The position numbers and the translations under genes were made by a program. Shown here one piece after another: positions 26,380 through 35,552 of a stretch of 64,000 bases of DNA (its first letter is position 1; each line of letters begins with the position of its first letter). Source of the DNA: Cedecea selenatireducens (GTDB lineage: Bacteria > Pseudomonadota > Gammaproteobacteria > Enterobacterales > Enterobacteriaceae); NCBI RefSeq assembly GCF_042138895.1, contig NZ_JBHIKW010000002.1:372001-436000 (forward strand), read 5' to 3'. The notes under the pieces were generated by a model. That model saw nothing but the letters and a program-made list of their open reading frames with translations. It ran no database searches and was not told where the DNA came from.

Positions 26380-27459
26380 CTACAACCTCTCCACTTTCTC
26401 CAGCGCCGCCAGCAAAATCTCTGGCGACAGCGCCACCGGCAGGGCGTGAATAGATTCACCCGCCTGCAAAGTGCGGGCAATCACCTTATCCAGGTCGGCA
26501 CGATTTTGAATATCGACATCCAGCTGCGCCAGTTTTGTGGGCAAATTGAAACGCTTATACGCCTGCGTGAGCTGTGCCAGAACGTCGTCCTGCCCCAGCA
26601 ATGCGCTCTGCACCAGGATTCCGTAGGCCACCTTTGTACCGTGCAGGAAACGATCGGTTTGCGGCAGCGTCGTCAGGCCGTTATGTACGGCATGTGCGGC
26701 GGCAACGCGGGTATAGCGCTCGCCCAGGCCCCCCACCATACCGCCTCCGGCAATAATCGCCTCGACCACATCCAGAAACGCCTGGCTTAGCTCACCGCGG
26801 TTTTGATCTTCCAGCGCCTGCCCGCTGCTCTGGAGCAGAACGTCGCGGATAGCCAGCGCGGCCCCAATGCCGAGGCGCACCGTGAGCGCCAAATTTTCCG
26901 GCTGCGGGCTAAGCACCACCGCTTCATACCATTTCGCCAGCGTGTCGCCGATCCCCGCCAGCAGGTACTCCTGCGGCGCGCGCAGGATAATTTCAGGCTC
27001 CACCAGCACCAGATGGTTTGCATCGTTGAAAATCTCGAAGCGCAGCGCCTGCCCGGCGTCGTTGTACCACACGGACAGCGGCGTCCAGGCCGCGCAGGTT
27101 GCCGCGATGGTCGGAATAGCCACCACCGGCGCATTCAAACGGCGAGCCACCACTTTTACCGTATCCAGCAGCGCGCCGCCGCCGATACCAATCACCACCT
27201 GTCGCTCACCGGACTCGGCTACCAGCTTCTGCACATCGCTTTCGCTGCAGTGCCCACCAAACTGAATATGCTTTGCACCCGGCAGCGAAAAGGCTTCCGG
27301 CAGGAAGGGACGAGCCGCCTCAAAGGCACGCTGGCCATAAATCCATACCGCGTTGTTCAGCTGCTCTTCGCTGTAAAACTCGGTCAGGCGGGCCAGGCTG
27401 CCGGGATGTGAATAGTAGTTAGCGGGGCCGGTAACCACGCGGATAGCGGTGCTGGTCAT
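26380..27459 (-). CDS. hcxA: Hydroxycarboxylate dehydrogenase HcxA (YbdH), iron-containing alcohol dehydrogenase family
   Basis: A 359-residue NAD(P)H-dependent dehydrogenase of the glycerol-dehydrogenase-like branch. E. coli YbdH/HcxA reduces 2-oxo acids such as 2-oxobutyrate and 2-oxoglutarate. Dinucleotide motif VVIGIGGGALLDTVKVVARR, then IPTIAATCAAWTPLSVWYND, GIGDTLAKWYEAVV and the metal-site histidines in HAVHNGLTTLPQ and FLHGTKVAYG. Start at 27459 behind AAGGA; the longer frame to 27537 has none. In E. coli it neighbours ybdL; here it opens the methionine locus, divergent from an ABC operon with a met box between. Confidence 0.93.
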   Translation of the reverse strand: MTSTAIRVVTGPANYYSHPGSLARLTEFYSEEQLNNAVWIYGQRAFEAARPFLPEAFSLPGAKHIQFGGHCSESDVQKLVAESGERQVVIGIGGGALLDTVKVVARRLNAPVVAIPTIAATCAAWTPLSVWYNDAGQALRFEIFNDANHLVLVEPEIILRAPQEYLLAGIGDTLAKWYEAVVLSPQPENLALTVRLGIGAALAIRDVLLQSSGQALEDQNRGELSQAFLDVVEAIIAGGGMVGGLGERYTRVAAAHAVHNGLTTLPQTDRFLHGTKVAYGILVQSALLGQDDVLAQLTQAYKRFNLPTKLAQLDVDIQNRADLDKVIARTLQAGESIHALPVALSPEILLAALEKVERL

Positions 27460-27513
27460 GATGCATTTCCTTTTCTTCGCTGGCGGGATATATTCTATGC
27501 TGATGATATGTCC

Positions 27514-27529
27514 AGACATCTGGACGGCT
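27514..27529. promoter_or_regulatory. MetJ operator (two met boxes) between hcxA and the ABC operon
   Basis: AGACATCT-GGACGGCT are tandem 8-mers matching AGACGTCT at 7/8 and 6/8. They lie 55 bases upstream of hcxA and 107 upstream of the ABC ATPase gene, so they could repress both divergent units when S-adenosylmethionine is plentiful. Confidence 0.75.
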
Positions 27530-27635
27530 AATATCATTTTGCTTTATCTTATGTCTTTTCGTTCATTGCCCGCAACCCAGAAGGCCGCTAAAAATTCGAC
27601 AGATCAATTCATTAAACCCGGAAGCCGCCGACGCT

Positions 27636-29141
27636 ATGACTACGCCTGACCGCCTTGAGATGCGAGAAATCTCTATCGCCTTCGCGGGCTTTAACGCGTT
27701 GAGTCGGGTGAACTTCCGGCTGGATGGCGGCTCGGTACATGCTTTGACCGGCGCAAACGGTGCGGGGAAATCCACGCTGATGGCGGTGCTTTCCGGTGCC
27801 CACGACCATTATCAGGGCGAGATCCTGATCGACGGTGAAGCGGTAACAATCCGCAGCCCGCATGACGCCAAACTTCTGGGGATCCATCTGGTTCAGCAGG
27901 AGGTGGATGTTGCGCTGGTACCCGGCCTCAGCGTGGCGGAAAACATCATGCTCGATAAGCTGGCGGAGGCGGGGCATGTCTATCGCTGGTCGAAAATTTA
28001 TCAACAGGCTCGCGCCGCACTGGCACAGCTCGACGTGGCGATAGACGTCAAAAAACGCATTGAGCAATGCACCCTGGCGGAAAAACAGCAAATCCTGCTG
28101 GCGCGGGCGCTCTCTCATCACTGCCGTTTTCTGATCCTCGATGAGCCCACTGCCCCATTAGACAGCCAGGAAAGCGAACATCTTTTCCGCGTCGTGCAGA
28201 GGCTGCAGCAAGGCGGCATCGGCGTGGTGTTTATCTCCCACCGCATCCACGAGCTGAAAGCGATTTGTGACCAGATGACGGTTCTGCGCGACGGCAAACT
28301 GGTGGACAGCGGCCCGATGGGGCACCTCAGCGGCGAAGAGATTGTCGAGAAAATGCTGGGCCACCAGCTCGAAGATATTTATCCCCCTCACCGCCCGCCG
28401 GTTGAGGGCGACACGCTGCTGGCGGTGGAAGGTCTGCATGACGATTCGCTGCTGCGCGACATCTCGCTGCGGCTGCGCAAAGGCGAAATTCTGGGCATTG
28501 CTGGCCTGGCAGGCGCCGGGAAAACGGAGCTTTGCAAAGCGCTGTTTGGCGCCACCCGTAGCACGCTTGAGCGCGGTGAATTAAAAGGCAAGAACTGGCG
28601 CCCGACTGACCCGGCAGACTCGGTTACTCGCGGCATCGTGCTGGTGCCGGAAGAGCGCCGCAAAGAAGGCATTTTTATCGACGAGTCGGTCACCATGAAC
28701 CTTGCCGTCAGCTCAGATAGCCAGTTTACCCGCTGGGGGCTGTTCAACCACCGTAAAGCAAAACGCTGGGCAGAAGAGACGATTAAGCAGTTGGGCGTTC
28801 GCACCAGCGGCCCGACGCAAACGCTGCGTCGCCTTTCCGGCGGCAATCAGCAAAAAGTGGCCATCGGCAAATGGCTGCGCAACGAAGCCGACGTGCTGAT
28901 TTTTGACGAGCCGACCAAAGGCGTGGACATCAAAGCCAAAACCGATCTCTTCGTGCTGATTGACCAGCTGGCTCGCCGTGGAAAAGGCGTGATTTACGCC
29001 TCTGGCGAATTTGCAGAGCTGGTCGGGCTGTGCGACCGCATCTGCGTCCTGTGGGACGGGCGTATCGTCGCCGAGCTGGACGGCCATCAGGCCAGCGAAG
29101 AAACCTTATTACTCTACTCCACCGGAGGAACCCCCGCGTGA
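27636..29141 (+). CDS. Ribose-type sugar ABC transporter ATPase (two NBDs); candidate methylthioribose importer
   Basis: A 501-residue tandem ATPase of the RbsA/MglA family. NBD1: Walker A GANGAGKST and Walker B FLILDEPTAPLD, with a divergent signature (CTLAEKQQ), normal for this family. NBD2: degenerate P-loop GLAGAGKTEL, signature LSGGNQQKVAIGKWL and FDEPTKGVDI. First gene of a four-gene operon (ATPase, permease, binding protein, LVIVD protein) next to mtnK and mtnA and behind met boxes. Import of methylthioribose or a related thio-sugar is a reasonable inference; the family itself only says pentose/hexose-like substrate. Confidence 0.88.
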   Translation: MTTPDRLEMREISIAFAGFNALSRVNFRLDGGSVHALTGANGAGKSTLMAVLSGAHDHYQGEILIDGEAVTIRSPHDAKLLGIHLVQQEVDVALVPGLSVAENIMLDKLAEAGHVYRWSKIYQQARAALAQLDVAIDVKKRIEQCTLAEKQQILLARALSHHCRFLILDEPTAPLDSQESEHLFRVVQRLQQGGIGVVFISHRIHELKAICDQMTVLRDGKLVDSGPMGHLSGEEIVEKMLGHQLEDIYPPHRPPVEGDTLLAVEGLHDDSLLRDISLRLRKGEILGIAGLAGAGKTELCKALFGATRSTLERGELKGKNWRPTDPADSVTRGIVLVPEERRKEGIFIDESVTMNLAVSSDSQFTRWGLFNHRKAKRWAEETIKQLGVRTSGPTQTLRRLSGGNQQKVAIGKWLRNEADVLIFDEPTKGVDIKAKTDLFVLIDQLARRGKGVIYASGEFAELVGLCDRICVLWDGRIVAELDGHQASEETLLLYSTGGTPA

Positions 29142-30133
29142 GCAAAGCATTATCCCTTAAGGCCAGCGCTTCAGGCCGCCAGCAGCTTTTTGACTTTCTC
29201 TACAAATGGGGGATGTTGCTCACCGTGGTCGCCCTGGTGGCGCTATTCGGCATCGCGTCCGACAGCTTCCTCGAGCCCAACAACATCATCAACATTTTGC
29301 GCTCCATCGCCATTGTCACGGTGATTGCCATCGGCGTGTCTATCTCGCTCACCGTGGGCGGGTTTGACCTGTCCGTGGGCTCGACCGCCTCGCTGGCCAA
29401 CGCGCTGGTGATTTCGCTGTTCGTCTGGCACGGCTTCGGCACCACCGAGGCCATTCTTATCACCCTGGTCCTGTGCACGCTGGTCGGGCTGTTTAACGCC
29501 TTCCTGATCGTGGTGCTGAAAATTCCCGACATGCTCGCCACGCTGGCCAGCCTGTTTGTGATTCAGGGCGTGGCGATGACCTACAGCTACGGCGGCTCGA
29601 TTACCGAAAATATGGTGCTGCCGAGCGGTGACATGGCCGAAGGGACTATTCCCGCCGCCTTTGGCCTGCTCGGGCAGGTGCCGACCATCGTTATCATCAT
29701 GCTGGTGGTCACTCTGGTTGCCCAGCTTGCGCTGTCTCTGACCAAACATGGCCGCCGGATGTACGCCATCGGCGGTAACCCGGAGGCGGCTCGTCTGTCC
29801 GGCATACGTACCACTCGCTATCGCGTGGCGGCCTACGTGCTGGCCTCGCTGCTGGCGGGCTTAGGCGGCATTCTGCTGGCCTCGCGCATCGGATCTTCAC
29901 AGGTCAACGCCGGTGGCGGCTACCTGATGGATGCCGTAGCCGCGGCCTGGATTGGTTTCTCTCTGGCAGGCTCTGGCAAACCTAACGCGCTCGGCACGCT
30001 GGTCGGCGCGGTGATTCTGGGCGTGCTGCAAAACGGGCTGGTGATGCTCTCCGTGCCCTACTACGCCATGGATATTATTAAAGGCCTGGTGCTGGCTGCA
30101 GCGCTGGCGATTACTTACATACAACGACGCTAA
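29138..30133 (+). CDS. Ribose-type sugar ABC transporter permease
   Basis: A 331-residue inner-membrane permease of the RbsC family with about ten hydrophobic helices. Conserved family features are visible: ISLTVGGFDLSVGS, GLFNAFLIVVLKIPDMLATLA and the EAA-like GGNPEAARLSGI. Start is the GTG at 29138, overlapping the ATPase stop as GTGA and preceded by GGAGGA; upstream in-frame codons are inside the ATPase gene. Partner of the ATPase and of the binding protein 27 bases downstream. Confidence 0.9.
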   Translation: MSKALSLKASASGRQQLFDFLYKWGMLLTVVALVALFGIASDSFLEPNNIINILRSIAIVTVIAIGVSISLTVGGFDLSVGSTASLANALVISLFVWHGFGTTEAILITLVLCTLVGLFNAFLIVVLKIPDMLATLASLFVIQGVAMTYSYGGSITENMVLPSGDMAEGTIPAAFGLLGQVPTIVIIMLVVTLVAQLALSLTKHGRRMYAIGGNPEAARLSGIRTTRYRVAAYVLASLLAGLGGILLASRIGSSQVNAGGGYLMDAVAAAWIGFSLAGSGKPNALGTLVGAVILGVLQNGLVMLSVPYYAMDIIKGLVLAAALAITYIQRR

Positions 30134-30160
30134 AACAACACTTCACACAGGGTAACGACC

Positions 30161-31225
30161 ATGAAAAAACTGACAACTTCACTGCTGGCGCTTAGCCTGC
30201 TCGCCGCGCTGCCTGGCCACGCCGCAACGCCTACGCCGGTTCCGGAAAAAATCGCCGCGCACGACGGTCCTGTCCGCATCGCCGTGATTCGTAACCTCGG
30301 TTCCGACGATAACACCACGCAGTTTGTCGCCGGGGCGGTTCAGCAGGCCAAAAAGCTGGGCTTCAAGGTCAGCACGTTTCTGAGCAACGGCGACGACGCC
30401 CGCTTTCAGGACTTTGTGAACCAGGCCATTAGCCAGAAGTATGACGGGATTATTCTTTCTCAGGGCCGTGACCCTTACTCTACCGAACTGGTAAAAAAAG
30501 CCGTGGCTGCTGGCATTGCGGTGTCGGTGTTTGATACCGCGGTTAACGGCACTATTCCTGGCGTGACCGTGACCCAGCAGGACGATGCTTCGCTGACCGG
30601 CCTCTCCTTCGGCCAGTTGGTTAAAGACTTCAACGGCAAAGCCAACATCATCAAGCTATGGGTCGCCGGTTTCCCACCGATGGAACGCCGCCAGGCCGCC
30701 TATCAGGAACTGCTGAAAGCCAACCCGGGCATTAAAGAACTGGAGTCCATCGGCGCGGTTTCCTCCGACGTACAGGGCGATACCGCCAACAAAGTGGGCG
30801 CGGTACTGGCGAAATACCCAAAAGGTAAAATCGACGCCATCTGGGGCACCTGGGACGCCTTCAGCCAGGGCGCCTATAAAGCGCTGCAGGAGAACGGCCG
30901 CACCGAAATTAAACTCTACAGCATCGACGTTTCTAACCAGGATATTCAGCTGATGCGTGAAGCCAACAGCCCGTGGAAGGTCAGCGTGGCGGTGGACCCG
31001 AAGCTGATTGGCGCCACCAACGTGCGCCTCGTCGCGTACAAAATTGCCGGGGAGCAAACGCCTGCAACCTACGACTTTAAAGCGGCCGCTATTCCTCAGG
31101 CGCTGCTGGCGAGCCAGCCTGGCCCGGTCAACGTCGCCTCGCTGAGCAAAATTATTCCGGGCTGGGGCCAGACCGACGACTTTATCGCCCCGTGGTTTGC
31201 CACACTCGAAGCGAAAAATAAATAA
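30161..31225 (+). CDS. Sugar ABC transporter periplasmic substrate-binding protein
   Basis: A 354-residue periplasmic-binding protein of the ribose/galactose type. Signal peptide KKLTTSLLALSLLAALPGHA cut before ATPTP. The PBP type 1 core has RIAVIRNLGSDDNTTQFVAGA, YDGIILSQGRDPYSTELV, AVSVFDTAV and IDAIWGTWDAFSQGAYKAL. Good AGGGTAA ribosome site. Placed 11 bases before the LVIVD gene. The ligand is unknown; by context a methylthio-sugar such as 5-methylthioribose is likely. Confidence 0.88.
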   Translation: MKKLTTSLLALSLLAALPGHAATPTPVPEKIAAHDGPVRIAVIRNLGSDDNTTQFVAGAVQQAKKLGFKVSTFLSNGDDARFQDFVNQAISQKYDGIILSQGRDPYSTELVKKAVAAGIAVSVFDTAVNGTIPGVTVTQQDDASLTGLSFGQLVKDFNGKANIIKLWVAGFPPMERRQAAYQELLKANPGIKELESIGAVSSDVQGDTANKVGAVLAKYPKGKIDAIWGTWDAFSQGAYKALQENGRTEIKLYSIDVSNQDIQLMREANSPWKVSVAVDPKLIGATNVRLVAYKIAGEQTPATYDFKAAAIPQALLASQPGPVNVASLSKIIPGWGQTDDFIAPWFATLEAKNK

Positions 31226-31236
31226 GGAGTCGCGCA

Positions 31237-32475
31237 ATGGCACTGCCACAACCCGAATACAGCCGCAATATGCGGCTTATCGGCCATAGCGATCAGGGTG
31301 GAAAACCCGACGGCGTGCAGCTGATGGTGCATCGGGGCTATGCGTACATCGGCCATATGGTGTCTCAGGGTTTTTCGATTGTTGACGTCCGCGACCCCAA
31401 AAACCCGAAAGCGGCGGGCTTCGTGCCCGCGCCGCCGGGCACCTGGAATATTCACCTGCAGGCACACGACGACCTGCTGCTGGTGATTAACGCCCGCGAC
31501 CTGTTCGCCGACGTGCGCTTCGCCGATGAAAAGGTTTACTACACCAAATCGGTTGGCGAAACGGTTCGCGACGTGCAGGACAAAGGCTGGAGCGCCGGAT
31601 TACGCATTTTTGATATCTCCACGCCTGACAAGCCTAAAGAAATTAGCTTCCTGTCGCTGAGCGGCATCGGCATTCACCGCTGCTGGTACGTGGGCGGCCG
31701 CTGGGCCTATGTTTCCGCACTGATTGATGGTTTTAGCGATTACATTTTCCTGACTATCGACCTCGCCGACCCACTCAACCCGCAGGTGGCGGGCAACTGG
31801 TGGCTGCCGGGGATGAACACCGCCGCAGGTGAACAACCGACCTGGCCGGAAGGGAAACGCTATGCGTTACACCACGCGATTATCAGCGGCGACACGGCGT
31901 ATGCCAGCTGGCGCGACGGTGGCCTGACGCTGCTGGACGTGTCTGACCGCTCGAAGCCACAGCTCATCAGCCACCGCAACTGGAGCCCGCCGTTTGGCGG
32001 CGGTACTCACACGGCGCTGCCGCTGCCGAACCGGGATCTGCTGGTGGTGCTCGACGAAGCGGTGCTGGACAACCAGGAAGACGGCGAGAAGCTGATTTGG
32101 CTGTTTGATATTCGTGACCCGGCAAACCCGGTCAGCATCTCCACGTTTCCGCAGCCGGATGAGATTGATTATGTGGCGAAAGGCGCGCACTTCGGCCCGC
32201 ATAACCTGCACGAAAACCGCCCCGGCAGTTTTATCAGCGATACGTTGATTTTCGCGACTTATCAGAACGCGGGCGTGCGTGCCTACGATATTTCGAACCC
32301 ATACCGCCCGGTAGAAACCGGTGCGCTAGTGCCAGCCGCCCCGGAAAGAATGATGGATACCCGCCCTGGCCGCCCGCAGGTAATCCAGTCATGTGATGTA
32401 TTTGTGGATGCGCAAGGGATTGTGTACAGCACGGATTATAACGGTGGGTTGTCGATTATCGAGTATTTGGGGTAG
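31237..32475 (+). CDS. LVIVD-repeat beta-propeller protein of the ABC operon
   Basis: A 412-residue protein without signal peptide or membrane segment. Repeats of the LVIVD type are visible (FSIVDVRDPKNPKAAGFV, LRIFDISTPDKPKEISFL, LTLLDVSDRSKPQLISHR, VRAYDISNPYRPVETGAL), pointing to a beta-propeller. It is rich in conserved-looking histidines: YALHHAIISG, GGGTHTALPL and HFGPHNLHEN (H318, H322, H325), which could bind a metal. The last motif recalls the His-rich propellers of the selenium-binding protein/methanethiol oxidase group, a loose structural analogy only. Cotranscribed with a sugar ABC importer beside methionine salvage genes; function unknown. Confidence 0.75.
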   Translation: MALPQPEYSRNMRLIGHSDQGGKPDGVQLMVHRGYAYIGHMVSQGFSIVDVRDPKNPKAAGFVPAPPGTWNIHLQAHDDLLLVINARDLFADVRFADEKVYYTKSVGETVRDVQDKGWSAGLRIFDISTPDKPKEISFLSLSGIGIHRCWYVGGRWAYVSALIDGFSDYIFLTIDLADPLNPQVAGNWWLPGMNTAAGEQPTWPEGKRYALHHAIISGDTAYASWRDGGLTLLDVSDRSKPQLISHRNWSPPFGGGTHTALPLPNRDLLVVLDEAVLDNQEDGEKLIWLFDIRDPANPVSISTFPQPDEIDYVAKGAHFGPHNLHENRPGSFISDTLIFATYQNAGVRAYDISNPYRPVETGALVPAAPERMMDTRPGRPQVIQSCDVFVDAQGIVYSTDYNGGLSIIEYLG

Positions 32476-32534
32476 CCCTACGATTTAGAGGCAATTTCTT
32501 TGTGAGCGCTGATTTTCATGTGGATATGGATGAA

Positions 32535-32546
32535 ATTCCGTTCACC
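32535..32546. repeat. Solitary end motif of the mosaic repeat
   Basis: ATTCCGTTCACC is identical to the left end of repeat copy B. It sits alone in the 116-base gap between the convergent LVIVD and mtnK genes. Could be a relic of a deleted copy or chance. Confidence 0.4.
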
Positions 32547-32591
32547 AGACCCGCATAGTCCTTGATTAAAGCGAACATGACAGAAGAAAAC

Positions 32592-33791
32592 TCACCCCTT
32601 CTGCCGAACTCTCGCAATAAACTCATCCACTGAATTCACCTGGTCGGCAATCAGAATCAGGAATTTGCCCAGCTCAATCGCGTGGCTGACACAGGCCAGG
32701 CGAGTCGCCTCATCTTCAATACTTTCCAGATCGGCCACGTGCGACAGCCCGACAGTGCGGCGAATCAGCTCGGTGCCACAGAAGCCTACCGCATCTACCC
32801 AAATTTTTTGCAGATAGTGTTCGGCATATCCTTCCGTCGCCAGCGCTGCGTCGCGCGTTTTAGCACGTGCAAGCGTTATAAAGCGCCCGGAGAAGCTCAG
32901 CCAAATCTCCTGAATATCTTTCAGCCGTTGCTCGCGCTGGCTGGCCGCATCACGTGGGCCAAAATGCCCCGGCAGCGCGCAGTAGTTCAGCAGCAGGTTG
33001 CCGATGGCGGTGCCAATATCAAACCCAATAGGGCCAACGTAGCCAAACTCGGCGTCGATGGCTTTCAGGCTGCCTTCCGCCACGAAAATTGAGCCGCTGT
33101 GGATATCACCGTGCAGCAACGCTTCGGCGCTGGAGAAGAATTTATGTTTTAGCTGAGCCACGGCCAGCTTTAGAGCGTTATCGCTACGCAGCGCGGCGAT
33201 CTGCTGCTCCAGCGCGGCCGGGTAGTTATTACGCTCATGGATCTGATACGGGTCGTTAAAGAACAGATCCTCGGTGATTTCACACATTTCAGCATTGATA
33301 AAACGGGAAACCAGCGCCTTCTTATCATGCGGATGCAGGTAGAAATCCGAGGTGTGGAACAACGTCTTTGCCAGATATTCCCCAAGCTGGCTTGCCGCCT
33401 GAGGATAATAAACGCCCTTCACCAGCTCGCCGCGCCAGATGCGATGGCTGGAGAGATCTTCCATCACCATCACCGCCAGCGCCGGGTCGTAATGCACCAC
33501 GTTCACCGTGTGCTCAGGGCTGTGCTGATAGTGCTCCACCAGGGTTTGCGCCTCAAGACGAGCACGATCCAGCGTCAGCGGCCAGGACTCGCCCACGCAG
33601 CGCACATACGGCAGCGCCTGCTTCACGATCGTCCGGCTAACGCCCTGGGTATCAAAGATTTTAAACACCAGATTAAGGTTGCCGTCGCCCACTTCCTGCG
33701 CCTCCACCAGCTCAGACGGCGTCTGCAGCCCGCCAAACTGTTGAGCATAAGCCACTGCGTCAGCGGCGGTAAAAGTGCGGTATTGCGACAT
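32592..33791 (-). CDS. mtnK: S-methyl-5-thioribose kinase
   Basis: Phosphorylates 5-methylthioribose at C1 in the methionine salvage pathway. 399 residues, the family length, with a protein-kinase/APH-like fold. Landmarks: GDGNLNLVFKIFD (nucleotide loop), IVKQALPYVRCVGESWPL, VMVMEDLSSHRIWRGEL, catalytic LLHGDIHSGSIFV and metal-binding IDAEFGYVGPIGFDIG. Divergent from mtnA, sharing a four-box MetJ operator. Its product is the substrate of MtnA. Confidence 0.95.
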   Translation of the reverse strand: MSQYRTFTAADAVAYAQQFGGLQTPSELVEAQEVGDGNLNLVFKIFDTQGVSRTIVKQALPYVRCVGESWPLTLDRARLEAQTLVEHYQHSPEHTVNVVHYDPALAVMVMEDLSSHRIWRGELVKGVYYPQAASQLGEYLAKTLFHTSDFYLHPHDKKALVSRFINAEMCEITEDLFFNDPYQIHERNNYPAALEQQIAALRSDNALKLAVAQLKHKFFSSAEALLHGDIHSGSIFVAEGSLKAIDAEFGYVGPIGFDIGTAIGNLLLNYCALPGHFGPRDAASQREQRLKDIQEIWLSFSGRFITLARAKTRDAALATEGYAEHYLQKIWVDAVGFCGTELIRRTVGLSHVADLESIEDEATRLACVSHAIELGKFLILIADQVNSVDEFIARVRQKG

Positions 33792-33821
33792 GGCGATCCT
33801 CTCAGAAAATAAAGTAAATTA

Positions 33822-33853
33822 AGACGTTTGGACGTCTATACATCTGGAAGTCA
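33822..33853. promoter_or_regulatory. MetJ operator with four tandem met boxes between mtnK and mtnA
   Basis: AGACGTTT, GGACGTCT, ATACATCT and GGAAGTCA lie head to tail. They match AGACGTCT at 7, 7, 6 and 5 of 8. The site is 31 bases before mtnK and 46 before mtnA, so one operator serves both. Strongest MetJ site in the window by length. Confidence 0.88.
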
Positions 33854-33898
33854 TGTTGGCACAATATACCGCAACAACGCAACATGGAATTAACACGA

Positions 33899-34924
33899 AT
33901 GCATAATTTAAAAACCACCAGCCTTGAAGTGCGTGATAACCAGCTTTGGATCCTCGACCAGCAGGCGCTGCCGCAGCAGAAAAACTGGCTCCCGGCCCAT
34001 ACCGTTGGCCAACTGGTCAGCCATATTCATGCTCTTAGCGTGCGTGGTGCGCCGCTGATCGGTCTTTCCGCCAGCCTGCTGCTGGCGCTGCTGGCAGAGC
34101 AAGGACTTACAAAGCCCCAGCTCGCCGGGGCGCTGGAAACCCTGCGCGCTTCCCGCCCGACGGCGGTTAACCTGATGAATAACCTCGACCGCATGAAGCA
34201 GGCGCTGGCCCAGGAAAACTTTGTTGCAGCCCTGGGGGAAGAGGCTCTGCGGCTGGTGGCAGAAGATAAAGTGCTGTGCGACAACATAGCCCGTGCAGGC
34301 GCAGCGCTGGTGAAACCTGGCAGCCGCCTGTTGACCCACTGCAACACCGGCGGCCTTGCTACCGCAGGCGTAGGTACTGCGCTGGGCGTCATCCAGCGCG
34401 CGTTTAATGAAGGCCACGTCGCCAGCGTCTGGGTAGATGAAACGCGCCCGCTGCTGCAGGGCGGCAGGCTCACGGCATGGGAGCTCGGTGAACTTGGCAT
34501 TCCTTACCGGCTGATTTGCGATTCAATGGCCGCCAGCCTGATGGCGAAAAAGCAGGTGGATGCTATCTGGGTAGGCGCTGACCGCATCGCCGCGAACGGT
34601 GACGTGGCGAATAAAATCGGCACCTATAGCCTGGCCGTGCTGGCGCATTATCACGGTGTTCCGTTCTACGTTGCCGCCCCGCATACCACGCTGGACAGAA
34701 ACTGTCCGAACGGCGAGGCCATTCCTATTGAGCAGCGAGCGGCAGGTGAAGTGACCGGCGTAACGGGCAGTTTTGGTAGCGTGCAGTGGGCACCTGAAAA
34801 CGCCACGGTGTACAACCCGGCATTCGACGTAACGCCGGCAGAGTTAATTAGCGGCTGGATTCTGGATACGGGCGTAGTGACGCCGGAGCAAGTCCGGGAT
34901 GGGGTATTTTTGCCTCAAAAATAA
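33899..34924 (+). CDS. mtnA: S-methyl-5-thioribose-1-phosphate isomerase
   Basis: Converts methylthioribose-1-phosphate to methylthioribulose-1-phosphate. 341 residues of the eIF2B-alpha/MtnA fold. Motifs: VRGAPLIG (substrate loop), LTHCNTGGLATAGVGTALGVI (catalytic Cys), WVDETRPLLQGGRLTAWEL, WVGADRIAANGDVANKIGTY (catalytic Asp) and FYVAAPHTTLD. I chose MHNLKTTSLEV (33899) because other enterobacterial MtnA proteins begin near this point; an in-frame ATG at 33884 adds five residues and lacks a ribosome site. Confidence 0.93.
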   Translation: MHNLKTTSLEVRDNQLWILDQQALPQQKNWLPAHTVGQLVSHIHALSVRGAPLIGLSASLLLALLAEQGLTKPQLAGALETLRASRPTAVNLMNNLDRMKQALAQENFVAALGEEALRLVAEDKVLCDNIARAGAALVKPGSRLLTHCNTGGLATAGVGTALGVIQRAFNEGHVASVWVDETRPLLQGGRLTAWELGELGIPYRLICDSMAASLMAKKQVDAIWVGADRIAANGDVANKIGTYSLAVLAHYHGVPFYVAAPHTTLDRNCPNGEAIPIEQRAAGEVTGVTGSFGSVQWAPENATVYNPAFDVTPAELISGWILDTGVVTPEQVRDGVFLPQK

Positions 34925-34939
34925 TGCCCCTCATCCTGG

Positions 34940-34962
34940 CCTTCTCCCCACAGGGGAGAAGG
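34940..34962 (+). terminator. Hairpin after mtnA
   Basis: CCTTCTCCCC-ACA-GGGGAGAAGG is a perfect 10-bp stem 15 bases past the mtnA stop. Only A-rich sequence follows, so termination would be imperfect; it resembles the CCCTCTCCC hairpins in repeat copies A and C. Confidence 0.5.
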
Positions 34963-35054
34963 GATAAAAAAGGGGATGTTGCCCGTGCAGGGGGGTAGCC
35001 TTTTACCTATCTTTCTTTCAAAAAATTCAAGGGTGACTCTTTAAATCAGTCGTT

Positions 35055-35472
35055 ATTCCGTTCACCCATAGATCTGTTTTCCCTGCACGTTCAGATAACG
35101 GTGAACGTGTCCGGGGGATCACGCAATCCCCCGAACAGCCCCGGCGCCCGGCAAGGGCGTGGCTGTGGGACTTGCAGCGCCTGCGGCTTTCAGCGTGGCT
35201 GCGGATTTGAAGCGAGGCTCGGTTCCGGCTTAAATCGCCTCCGTTTTCTCTCCGACTGGCCAGGGTCCGGACGTCGGGAACGGCCGGAGGCTGAGAGCGT
35301 CGGGAACGCGTCTCAGCCGACCCAGGACTGGGAGATAAAACGGAGGTCTGCCGCTTTAGCGGTCGATTTATTTCGCCGGGAGTCCGGGGTCTCGGGGGAA
35401 TGACGGTGATTCCCCCGAGCCGTGAACCGGTACGGGGGCTTCATATAAAACAGGACTGGAAGTGAACGGAAT
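35055..35472. repeat. Mosaic intergenic repeat, copy B
   Basis: 418 bases with perfect 11-bp terminal inverted repeats, ATTCCGTTCAC and GTGAACGGAAT. It lies between the convergent mtnA and mtnD genes. It shares the 126-base GC-rich module with copy A (35209-35334 here). The block GATAAAACGGAGGTCTGCCG to GCCGGGAGTCCGGG (35333-35388) is shared with copy C in inverted orientation. The open frame from 35101 is an artefact of the GC-rich repeat. Confidence 0.88.
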
Positions 35473-35552
35473 GTTTGCCGCTCCTACATCGTCGCGGGAA
35501 TTTGTGACTAAGTTACAGCCCTTCCAGGGAAAAACTCAACTCAACTCATCAA

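Noticed and set aside
26148..26480. 110-aa minus-strand open frame at the hcxA 3' end
   Set aside because: Mostly inside repeat A and the hcxA tail; no start signal or domain.
35101..35403. 100-aa open frame rich in Gly, Arg and Cys
   Set aside because: It lies entirely inside mosaic repeat B, its composition follows the GC-rich repeat, and the shared module is not kept in one reading frame between copies.
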